A DNA stretch of 64,000 nucleotides, taken from positions 1-64,000 of the forward strand of contig CADEFN010000010.1 of NCBI GenBank assembly GCA_902826615.1. Direction: 5' to 3'. Shown here in pieces: positions 25,905 through 32,793 of the stretch. Both the position numbers and the translations under genes were made by a program. The notes below the pieces were generated by a model, which saw nothing but the letters and a program-made list of their open reading frames with translations, did no database searches and was not told the DNA's origin. Positions within the stretch are counted from its first letter, which is position 1, and each line of letters starts with the position of its first letter. This DNA comes from an uncultured Gemmatimonadota bacterium (GTDB lineage: Bacteria; Gemmatimonadota; Gemmatimonadetes; Gemmatimonadales; Gemmatimonadaceae).

Positions 25905-26432
25905 ATGGCGCTGCGAGTCCTGGTGGTCGACGACAATGTCGACATGCGTGAAAGCCTCGTCCTTGTCCTGAAGCACCTCGGTCACGAGGCGCGCCAGGCT
26001 CCGGACGGCCATGAGGCGCTGGCCTGTCTCGAGGGCTGGCGACCCCACATTGCACTGGTCGACCTGGGCATGCCCGGCATGTCCGGGTACGAGCTGAGTG
26101 ACCGGGCGCGACGCTTGCCCTGCGGGGCCACCACCGCCTTTGTCGCGATGACCGGATGGGAGGGCGACGGACCACGCGATCGTTCCCTGGCTGCAGGATT
26201 CGTTCGTCATGTCGTGAAACCCCTTACGCTGGCCGAGCTGCGCACCTTGATCGATGAGGTCGCTGTCGGTGTGCAGTCGGCCAGCACGGGGAGCCGGCCG
26301 GAAAACCCGACGCTGCCGTCAGCTGACAACCTTTCGCCCCTGGATCACGCGCAGCAACACGATGATGAGGGCAATGACGAGGAGCACGTGGATGAATCCG
26401 CCCATGGTGTACGCGGACACAAGTCCGAGTAG
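25905..26432 (+). CDS. Receiver-domain protein with hydrophilic tail
   Basis: A 175-residue protein. Residues 1-125 form a receiver with Asp9/Asp10, Asp53 (L-V-D-L-G-M-P-G), Thr in A-M-T-G-W and Lys in V-V-K-P. It is similar to the C-terminal receiver of the hybrid kinase at 20363 (both have V-V-D-D-N-V-D-M), so the two may share an ancestor or a partner. The start ATG has AAGGAG about 10 nt upstream. The final 35 residues are acidic and His-rich and are encoded opposite the small membrane protein gene 26319-26471; this tail is probably not conserved. It is divergent from the kinase at 25648 across 256 nt. Confidence 0.88.
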   Translation: MALRVLVVDDNVDMRESLVLVLKHLGHEARQAPDGHEALACLEGWRPHIALVDLGMPGMSGYELSDRARRLPCGATTAFVAMTGWEGDGPRDRSLAAGFVRHVVKPLTLAELRTLIDEVAVGVQSASTGSRPENPTLPSADNLSPLDHAQQHDDEGNDEEHVDESAHGVRGHKSE

Positions 26433-26471
26433 CCAAAGGACAACAAGTACGATCGCAAGAGTGGTCAACAT
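26319..26471 (-). CDS. Small lmo0937-family membrane protein
   Basis: A 50-residue protein of two membrane helices, starting M-L-T-T-L-A-I-V-L-V-V-L-W-L-L-G-L-V-S and ending L-L-R-V-I-Q-G-R. This is the typical small lmo0937-family membrane protein, found in many bacteria and often stress-induced, with no known mechanism. The ATG at 26471 has GGGAG about 8 nt upstream; the longer frame to 26618 is low-complexity. Its last 114 nt overlap the 3' end of the receiver gene on the other strand. Confidence 0.85.
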   Translation of the reverse strand: MLTTLAIVLVVLWLLGLVSAYTMGGFIHVLLVIALIIVLLRVIQGRKVVS

Positions 26472-26785
26472 GGGGGTTCTCCCGGGGTCGGCTGAGGGCT
26501 GAGCCTGGCTTCTGTTCTCGTCGGTCAGGTTAACGGTCACTAGACCACGTTCGCCATTCTCCGAGAGGGAGCCCTGCACCTCCCTCTTTAGGGTAGAGTG
26601 GCGCCCGCGCGGCCGCACAGGTATACGCCACGGGAGCTGCCTGGGGGGGCCACCTCGAAGCTACCCCTTCCGGGAACGACCCCTCGAGCCCTGATGCGCC
26701 TACACTGCATGAGCGCCGCACGACCTGCCCCATCTTGGGGCTCGGCGACGCGACAGATAGCAGGACCCGCATCCCAAGGAATCCC
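26472..26785. other. 314-nt divergent spacer with an inverted repeat
   Basis: No gene is supported here. The spacer should carry promoters for the small membrane protein (minus) and the outer-membrane protein (plus). It contains a hairpin-capable repeat AGAGGGAG-N8-CTCCCTCT at 26564-26587, followed by TTTAGGGTAGAG. The outer-membrane protein gene has AAGGA six nt before its ATG. Confidence 0.5.
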
Positions 26786-27856
26786 ATGTCAGTACGTCGA
26801 ACCGCCGTGCGCGCTGTCTGCGCAGCCGCGCTGGTCTCGCCAATTCTTCTTCACGCGCAGGACACGACCCGCACGGTGCGCCCCGTCATGGCTCCGCTCG
26901 TTCGCGACACACTTCCGCAGGCCACCTCGCAGCGACGCATTCGAGTGCAGAAGGAAGCCAACGGCGAGGTCGCGCTGCAGCCCAGCGCTGCGGCTGAGGC
27001 AGCACGCGCCGACTCCATACGTGCCGACTCGATGGCACGGGTGGTGGCCGCCATGGAAGCCGAGCGAGTGCAACGCGCCGCTGTTGAAGCTGCGCGAGCC
27101 GACTCAGTGGCACGGGTGGCCCGACTTCGGAAGGACTCGGTTGACGCCGTCGAAGCAGCACGCCTTGCCGTCATTGCGCGCGCCGACTCCATGGCGAAAG
27201 CTGAGCAGCTGCGTCGCAAGGAATGGCGCGAGCGCCAGCTCTTTGATGGCACGGGCTGGTACGTGGGGCTCTCCGGCGGTGGCGCCGTGCCCACCGGTGA
27301 CTTTGCCGATCTAGGCTATGACGGCGGCTTCAACGTGAACGTGCCCATCGGCTGGCATTCACGGAATCACTTTCTCGGCGTCCGACTCGATCTGGGCTAC
27401 AGCCAGTTCACCAGCGGGCCGTTTACCGGCGCCCTCGGCGCAGGTGCGCCCCTTGTGCTCAACAACCGCGACCCGCGAGTACTTTCGGCCGCGCTCGATC
27501 TGACGGCGCAGGTTCCGTTGAACGCCTCGCGCAGTGTGAGTCTCTACGCCTTAGGTGGCGGCGGATTGTACCACTTCAGGAACTTCGGACAGGCGTCTGC
27601 CCTGGGTGGCTTCCTGGGCAATGACGTCCTGGATTCGCCAGACGCTGGTGACCCAAAGACGCGCAACAAGTTTGGCGCCCAGGTTGGTGCCGGCATCGAC
27701 TTCGGCATCGGTCCTGCCTCGCTCTTTTTGGAGACGCGGGTTGTCAACGTGTTTGCCGACCGGAATGACAACGTGCGCTTCAGTGACTTCTTCGGCGACA
27801 ATCGCAGCAAGAATGTGCGATGGGTCCCGATCCTGCTCGGCGTCAACTTTCGTTGA
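26786..27856 (+). CDS. Outer-membrane beta-barrel protein with Ala-rich coiled region
   Basis: A 356-residue exported protein. The signal peptide is cleaved near L-H-A-Q-D at about residue 25. Residues about 65-150 are rich in A-R-A-D-S repeats (A-D-S-I-R-A-D-S-M, A-R-A-D-S-V) that should form a helical, charged rod, perhaps reaching through the periplasm or peptidoglycan. From about 165 the sequence alternates Gly/aromatic strands (W-Y-V-G-L-S-G-G-G, G-V-R-L-D-L-G-Y-S) as in eight-stranded barrels, ending in V-N-F-R with a terminal aromatic. The L,D-transpeptidase gene follows after 23 nt, suggesting an envelope-related operon. Specific function unknown. Confidence 0.8.
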   Translation: MSVRRTAVRAVCAAALVSPILLHAQDTTRTVRPVMAPLVRDTLPQATSQRRIRVQKEANGEVALQPSAAAEAARADSIRADSMARVVAAMEAERVQRAAVEAARADSVARVARLRKDSVDAVEAARLAVIARADSMAKAEQLRRKEWRERQLFDGTGWYVGLSGGGAVPTGDFADLGYDGGFNVNVPIGWHSRNHFLGVRLDLGYSQFTSGPFTGALGAGAPLVLNNRDPRVLSAALDLTAQVPLNASRSVSLYALGGGGLYHFRNFGQASALGGFLGNDVLDSPDAGDPKTRNKFGAQVGAGIDFGIGPASLFLETRVVNVFADRNDNVRFSDFFGDNRSKNVRWVPILLGVNFR

Positions 27857-27879
27857 CCAATCATCCGGGCGCGCGCGCC

Positions 27880-28578
27880 ATGTTCACTCGCCAAGCCATT
27901 CTCAGTGGCCTCGCCCTGGGCCTGGTGACCGCGTTCCGGTTGATAGCGCAACCTGCGCCACCCTCTCGCACGGAGCCGCCGACCGGCTCCGTGCGTGTTG
28001 TCGTGTCGCTTGAAGAGCGGACTCTGTGGGTGCTGGCAGGCGCCGACACACTGCGCACCGCATCGATCGCGGTGGCCTCTGGTGCCCTGCTCCGCTTTGG
28101 CGGCCGGCAGTGGCGCTTTACGCTGCCGGCGGGCGAGTACCAGGTGCGCGGCAAACGTGAGGCTCCTACATGGATTCCACCCGACTGGCACTACGCCGAG
28201 GTGGCTCGTGAGCACGCGTTGAGCCTGCGGTCATTGCCGGCCAGAGGGCTGCGTCTGCGTGACGGACGACGGCTTGTGGTGCGCGACTCGGTGGTCTCCC
28301 TCGTTTCGGCTGGCATCACACAACCGCTGCCGGTCGCCGAACACATCGTGTTCCAGAGCACCCTGTTCATCCCGCCGGTGGCATCTCGCAACCGGCGGTT
28401 GGAGGGCGAGCTCGGTTTATACGCCCTTGACCTGGGCGATGGGTATCTTCTGCATGGCACGCGCGACCAGGCTTCCATCGGGACCGCCACCACACATGGT
28501 TGCATCAGGCTCGGCCGTGACGACCTGGCCTGGTTGTTCGAACATGTCCCCGTCGGCGCCCTCGTCGAGGTGCGGTGA
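27880..28578 (+). CDS. L,D-transpeptidase (YkuD domain)
   Basis: A 232-residue exported enzyme. The N-terminal hydrophobic stretch (I-L-S-G-L-A-L-G-L-V-T-A-F) is a signal peptide. The catalytic motif H-G-C-I-R is at about residues 206-210, with the upstream H-G-T-R-D at about 192, as in YkuD enzymes that make 3-3 crosslinks in peptidoglycan or attach proteins such as lipoproteins to it. Cys208 is the nucleophile. The ATG at 27880 is used because it starts the signal peptide; the frame is open to 27820 inside the previous gene. It lies 23 nt behind the outer-membrane protein gene, so the two may be co-expressed and could act in anchoring the outer membrane to the wall. Confidence 0.92.
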   Translation: MFTRQAILSGLALGLVTAFRLIAQPAPPSRTEPPTGSVRVVVSLEERTLWVLAGADTLRTASIAVASGALLRFGGRQWRFTLPAGEYQVRGKREAPTWIPPDWHYAEVAREHALSLRSLPARGLRLRDGRRLVVRDSVVSLVSAGITQPLPVAEHIVFQSTLFIPPVASRNRRLEGELGLYALDLGDGYLLHGTRDQASIGTATTHGCIRLGRDDLAWLFEHVPVGALVEVR

Positions 28579-28606
28579 TTCGGGCATCACATCGTTTGAG
28601 ACCACT

Positions 28607-28837
28607 ATGAATTCGCATCGAATGGAACGTGGCTGGAAACATCTCGAGGGCACCATCAGGAAACAGTGGACCGACCTCACGGACGACGACCTGTATCACG
28701 TGGAGTGGAGCTGGCAGAAACTCGCCGGTGTCATTCAGACGCGATATGGCCGTGGCAAAGAGGCGGTGGAAAAGGAGATCAAGGACTTCCGCCGCGAACA
28801 CGAGAACCAGCCGACGGGGCCGCGACTTGCTTCGTAG
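28607..28837 (+). CDS. CsbD-family stress protein
   Basis: A 76-residue hydrophilic helical protein with the CsbD-like pattern: W-K-H-L-E-G-T-I-R-K-Q-W-T-D-L-T-D-D-D, then L-A-G-V-I-Q-T-R-Y-G, and E-I-K-D-F at the end. CsbD proteins are common general-stress genes with no fixed biochemical role. A second, more diverged copy lies at 36987-37232. The start is the ATG at 28607; ATG 28622 is possible. A strong terminator follows directly. Confidence 0.88.
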   Translation: MNSHRMERGWKHLEGTIRKQWTDLTDDDLYHVEWSWQKLAGVIQTRYGRGKEAVEKEIKDFRREHENQPTGPRLAS

Positions 28838-28847
28838 GCCGCAGAAA

Positions 28848-28880
28848 GCCCCCTGCACCAAATAGTGCAGGGGGCGATTT
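28848..28880 (+). terminator. Rho-independent terminator after the CsbD gene
   Basis: An 11-bp perfect stem, GCCCCCTGCAC and GTGCAGGGGGC, encloses a 6-nt loop (28848-28875) and is followed by GATTTT. It should end the outer-membrane protein/transpeptidase/CsbD unit. Confidence 0.88.
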
Positions 28881-28929
28881 TCGTAAGGGTGGTTTGGAGA
28901 CTGACGCCCCCAGCACCTTCATCGCTATC

Positions 28930-29454
28930 TCACGTGGGGCGACGTTCCCTCATCGCGACGATCAGCAGCACGGCGACGGCAAGTGTCGCCGCGACAATGA
29001 GCCCCGCGGAGGGAATGGCCAGCCACGCCAGCGACTCCTTGGCGGCAGCGGTACCGCCGAGAGCGGGCGCTCGAAAACCGGCCCAGACCCAGAACAGTGC
29101 GTAGCCCATTCCACCAGCGCCAAGCGCCAGGCTGATCGCCGCCGCGATACGTGCACCCGTACCCAGCAGCACGACCACGACGGTGAGCGCGATCGCGCTG
29201 GTGCCAAGACTTCCGGCATGGAGGTGCGAGCGCTGCATGTAGGTCCACGACTTGTCGAGCACTGCTTTCATGGCCTGCGGATCCTGCTGGTAGACTGTGG
29301 ACGTAGAGCTCGCCGCAGCGGCGCTCAGTCGCGACTTGATCAGATCTTCGTTCAGGCCGAACACCACACCGAGGCCAAAACCCAGGAGCAGGGTCAGCAC
29401 GGACAGCAACAAGCCGGGGAGCACTGGGCGCAGCGCAGAAGTATTGAGGCTCAC
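28930..29454 (-). CDS. Integral membrane protein, function unknown
   Basis: A 174-residue protein with four predicted membrane helices: about residues 10-33, 85-103, 107-130 and 145-167. Between helix 1 and 2 is a loop of about 50 residues with many Ser/Ala and the sequence W-T-Y-M-Q-R-S-H-L-H-A-G-S, whose two His residues sit at the membrane edge and could bind a metal or haem; this is a guess. The start codon is GTG at 29454. No family is recognised with confidence. It is transcribed alone, convergent with the CsbD gene. Confidence 0.7.
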   Translation of the reverse strand: MSLNTSALRPVLPGLLLSVLTLLLGFGLGVVFGLNEDLIKSRLSAAAASSTSTVYQQDPQAMKAVLDKSWTYMQRSHLHAGSLGTSAIALTVVVVLLGTGARIAAAISLALGAGGMGYALFWVWAGFRAPALGGTAAAKESLAWLAIPSAGLIVAATLAVAVLLIVAMRERRPT

Positions 29455-29722
29455 AAACGTTGCGGTGCGCTACGACAAGACATGTCTGTTCATATTCAAT
29501 AGGATGCGGACGTCCTCTCGCGCGGGCTATTAGCCGAAGGGACGATGGCGCCCGCCATGCGCTGCCGACATTTGTTCCAGCGCCCAGCGCTGTGTCTCTC
29601 GCAATCCCGCCGCGGCGTAGCTCGCGGCGAGCGACTGTACGTGGGGAGCCTTTGTGCCGGCCGGCCGCACACCTGAGATCGCCTCGCCCGGTCCCCGTGT
29701 AGTCTCTCGGCGATGGTACCGT

Positions 29723-30826
29723 ATGATGCGCTATGCGTTTGCCATAGTCGTAGGCCTGCATGGCCTCATCCACTTCCTTGGCCCGACCAAGGCATTCGGA
29801 TGGGCTGCGGTCTCCCAGCTCCGCACTCCGATCTCACCGGTGGGAGGTGTGTTGTGGCTGAGCGCGGCGGCGCTCCTGGTCGGTGCTGCGTTAGGCGTGG
29901 CCACTGGTTCGCGCTGGTGGTGGTTGCTCGCGCTCCCCGGAGCACTCCTGTCGCAGGGACTGATCGCACAATCCTGGGACGACGCCAAGGTAGGGACCTT
30001 GGTGAATCTGCTGATCGCCGTCCCGCTCTTGCTGCTCGCGCTCGACGCTCGCCCAGACAGTTTCCGTTCGCGCTTCGCTCGCGATCGCGCCGCGCTGCTC
30101 CTCCGCCCTGAACGTCCAACAGTGCTGGTCACTCAGGAAGCGATCGCCAAACTGCCGCCGCTCTATCAGGAGTACCTTCGCCGCAGCGGCGCGATCGGTC
30201 GCCCGCATGTGCACAACGTGAGAGTGGAGTTTGACGCGCGAATGCGCAGCAGCTCTACCGCAGCCTGGATGCCGGCAACAGCCACACAGTACGAGTTCTT
30301 CGACCCCCCGGCACGTCTGTTCTATATGAAGGCGAGTCGGGGCGGGCTTCCGATGGATGTGTGGCATCGCTACGTCGATAGCGCAGCGACCTTTCAGGTC
30401 CGCGTCGCAAGCCTCTTCTCGATGATCGACAAGGGAGGACCAGTGCTCACCAGTGCTGAAACCGTGACGATGATGAACGACATCGTCTTGCTGGCGCCGG
30501 CAGCCGTGCTCGACTTGCCGTTCACCTGGGAGACAACCGGCGCGCACACCCTGCGCGCGACCTTTCGCAACGCCGGGTTTGTTGTGTCGGCGACGCTGAC
30601 CTTCGACGTAGCGGGCGACCTCGTCGGCTTTGTGTCCGAGGATCGCTGGCAAGTTCAGCCACCGTCTCCGCTCAACGTGCCGTGGTCCACCCCCATCTCG
30701 GCGTACCACGAGGTTGATGGCATTCGTGTTGGCACGCACGGTGACGCAAACTGGATAGCCCCAACTGGTGAGTGGAGCTACGGCCAATTCGACATTCGCG
30801 CGATCTCGTACAACGTCCGGCGTTAG
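29723..30826 (+). CDS. Membrane protein of DUF6544 type
   Basis: A 367-residue protein. The first 110 residues hold four membrane helices (F-A-I-V-V-G-L-H-G-L-I-H-F opens the first). The C-terminal 250 residues are a soluble beta-rich domain starting near L-P-P-L-Y-Q-E-Y-L-R-R-S-G-A-I-G-R-P, with Y-M-K-A-S-R-G-G-L-P-M-D-V-W-H-R and P-T-G-E-W-S-Y-G-Q-F-D-I near the end. This layout fits DUF6544-like proteins as I remember them; the number should be checked. Start is one of two adjacent ATGs at 29723/29726. It is convergent with nhaA. Confidence 0.7.
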   Translation: MMRYAFAIVVGLHGLIHFLGPTKAFGWAAVSQLRTPISPVGGVLWLSAAALLVGAALGVATGSRWWWLLALPGALLSQGLIAQSWDDAKVGTLVNLLIAVPLLLLALDARPDSFRSRFARDRAALLLRPERPTVLVTQEAIAKLPPLYQEYLRRSGAIGRPHVHNVRVEFDARMRSSSTAAWMPATATQYEFFDPPARLFYMKASRGGLPMDVWHRYVDSAATFQVRVASLFSMIDKGGPVLTSAETVTMMNDIVLLAPAAVLDLPFTWETTGAHTLRATFRNAGFVVSATLTFDVAGDLVGFVSEDRWQVQPPSPLNVPWSTPISAYHEVDGIRVGTHGDANWIAPTGEWSYGQFDIRAISYNVRR

Positions 30827-30903
30827 GGTGCATGGCCCCGGATGTGGAGCGAAGCGGCCTCGGCGTGCCAGGGAAGACACTCAGGATGGATCTGAGTGCC
30901 CGT

Positions 30904-32103
30904 TTAGTCGCTCAGCGGCGTGCTTTCTGGAGTCGTGGGGGCGCTGTAGCGTAGCCAGATATAGCCAATGATGCCGGCGGTCGCGGAGCTGAGCAGGATG
31001 CTGATCTTCGACGCGCCCGCAATCAGAGGCGCCGCAGGAAACGCGAGGTTCGCGATGAAGATTGACGTGGTGAAGCCGATGCCGCCCAGCAGGCCGGCTC
31101 CAACGATGTGCTGCCACCGGAGCTCGCGCGGAAGTACGAGCCATCCCGTGGCCACGGCGGCCATGGTGGCCGTCGCGACGCCAAGGGGTTTGCCAGCGAC
31201 AAGTCCAAGCCCGATACCGAGCCCGTTCGCACTCCTCACTTCGCTGAGCAACTCGGCCCCGAGGACTACTCCTGTGTTGGCAAACGCGAAGAGCGGAACG
31301 ACGACCAGGGCGACGGGACGGTGGAGCACATGCTCCAGGCGATGCGAAGGCGAGGTGGTGTCTTCATCCCGGGCCGAGTACGGTATGGCAAACGCAAGCG
31401 CTACCCCGGCCAGGGTGGGATGAACTCCGGACCTCAGCAGCAGCCACCACATCAGCGCACCTCCGACCAGATATGGCGTCAGAGCCATGATGTGGTAGCG
31501 GCGATTCGCGACCACGAGCAAGGCCAGCACCGCAATGGCCGCTGCGAGGTATCCCGGTGCGATGCCTGCTGAGTAAAAGAGCGCGATGACGACGATGGCG
31601 CCCAGGTCATCCATGACGGCAAACGCCACGACGAACACCTTGAGCGATGCAGGCACTCGCTTTCCGAGCAAGGCCATCACCCCAAGTGCGAACGCGATGT
31701 CGGTGGCCATCGGAATGCCTGCGCCGGGCTGCGTCGGTGTGCCCACGTTGAGTCCGAAGTGGATCAATGCGGGGACAACCATGCCGCCCACGGCCGCGAT
31801 GGCCGGAAGCGCCGCACGCTTCCGATCGGACAACTCGCCGCTGTAGAGCTCTCGCTCCAACTCCAGACCGATCAGCAAGAAGAAGACGGACATCAGCCCG
31901 TCGTTGGTCCACTGCTCCAGCCGGAGGCCAAGGAACTCACGCTCCCAGAAGTGGGCGTACTGAATCGCCCAGGGGGAGTTGGCCACCACGAGTCCGAGGA
32001 CGCTACAGACCAGCAGCATGCCACCGCTTGCGCGCCCAGACGCGACGAAGCGATTGAAGGTATTCGTGAGCTGGTCCCAGCTATTGTGGAGCATCGTCAT
32101 CAT
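30904..32103 (-). CDS. nhaA: Na+/H+ antiporter NhaA
   Basis: A 399-residue inner-membrane antiporter with about 12 helices. The ion-binding segment A-V-M-D-D-L-G-A-I at about residue 166 carries the two Asp residues essential in E. coli NhaA, and the M-A-T-D-I-A-F-A-L-G motif that helps form the unwound helix precedes it. It expels Na+ (or Li+) in exchange for protons and supports pH and salt tolerance. It is the last gene of a minus-strand series; TspO lies 40 nt upstream. Confidence 0.96.
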   Translation of the reverse strand: MMTMLHNSWDQLTNTFNRFVASGRASGGMLLVCSVLGLVVANSPWAIQYAHFWEREFLGLRLEQWTNDGLMSVFFLLIGLELERELYSGELSDRKRAALPAIAAVGGMVVPALIHFGLNVGTPTQPGAGIPMATDIAFALGVMALLGKRVPASLKVFVVAFAVMDDLGAIVVIALFYSAGIAPGYLAAAIAVLALLVVANRRYHIMALTPYLVGGALMWWLLLRSGVHPTLAGVALAFAIPYSARDEDTTSPSHRLEHVLHRPVALVVVPLFAFANTGVVLGAELLSEVRSANGLGIGLGLVAGKPLGVATATMAAVATGWLVLPRELRWQHIVGAGLLGGIGFTTSIFIANLAFPAAPLIAGASKISILLSSATAGIIGYIWLRYSAPTTPESTPLSD

Positions 32104-32143
32104 GGCTGCCTGACGCGTCTGGGTTAACGCGCCCGGCGGTTGC

Positions 32144-32713
32144 CTAGGCGCCGAGTAGCGCCGGGTTGAGTCGCCATACGGCCCAGCTGAGCGCCGAGGC
32201 GAATGTCACCCAGGCCAGGTAGGGGATGAGAAGCCATACAGCGGTCTGACTTCGCTGGTTGGCTGTCACGAGCAGGCCAACGACCAGCAGCCACAAGACG
32301 GCCACGTCTATCATGGCACCCGCACCACTACGCCAGGTAAAGAATAACCAGGTCCACAACGCATTGGCGATGAGCTGTGCGCCGTAGGTCGCGAACCAGA
32401 CCCGCCGCCCGTTCCAGCCTGGCACGCGGACGACCAGCCAGGCGGCCACTGCCATCATCAGGTATAGAAGTGTCCACACCGGACCGAAGAGCCACGCCGG
32501 TGGCGCCCAGAGTGGCCTGACGAGTGTCCCGTAGAACTCCGGCGAGCTGTTCCCCCCGCGACTGCCCGCCACGGCCGCTATGGCCGTCGCGATCAGCAGA
32601 ACGGCCAGAAGCCCCCGATGCCCGATAGTGTGGCTGCTGTTCTTCAGCAGCGTGAAAGGCAGCGCAGCCGTTTGCGTCTCCACGTTGATGACTCTACCTC
32701 GATCCTCCAACAT
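32144..32713 (-). CDS. tspO: TspO/MBR family protein
   Basis: A 189-residue membrane protein with five helices and the family's tryptophan-rich motifs: P-L-W-A-P-P-A-W-L-F-G-P-V-W-T-L-L-Y, N-A-L-W-T-W-L-F-F and Y-L-A-W-V-T-F-A. TspO proteins bind porphyrins and cholesterol-like molecules and act in tetrapyrrole or stress regulation. The N-terminus before the first helix is about 30 residues longer than usual, so translation may start at the GTG about 28 nt downstream. It lies 80 nt behind the copper ATPase gene and 40 nt before nhaA. Confidence 0.94.
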   Translation of the reverse strand: MLEDRGRVINVETQTAALPFTLLKNSSHTIGHRGLLAVLLIATAIAAVAGSRGGNSSPEFYGTLVRPLWAPPAWLFGPVWTLLYLMMAVAAWLVVRVPGWNGRRVWFATYGAQLIANALWTWLFFTWRSGAGAMIDVAVLWLLVVGLLVTANQRSQTAVWLLIPYLAWVTFASALSWAVWRLNPALLGA

Positions 32714-32793
32714 GGGCCGACCTCAGGTGAACGGTGATCGATGGACTGTGCGTTGGTCGATTCCCACGCACGGTGTGACCTGCGCTTGCGAGC

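Noticed and set aside
29475-29500. Palindrome AGACATGTCT upstream of the four-helix membrane protein gene
   Set aside because: A 10-bp palindrome of this kind is expected by chance in a window of this size and no promoter elements align with it.
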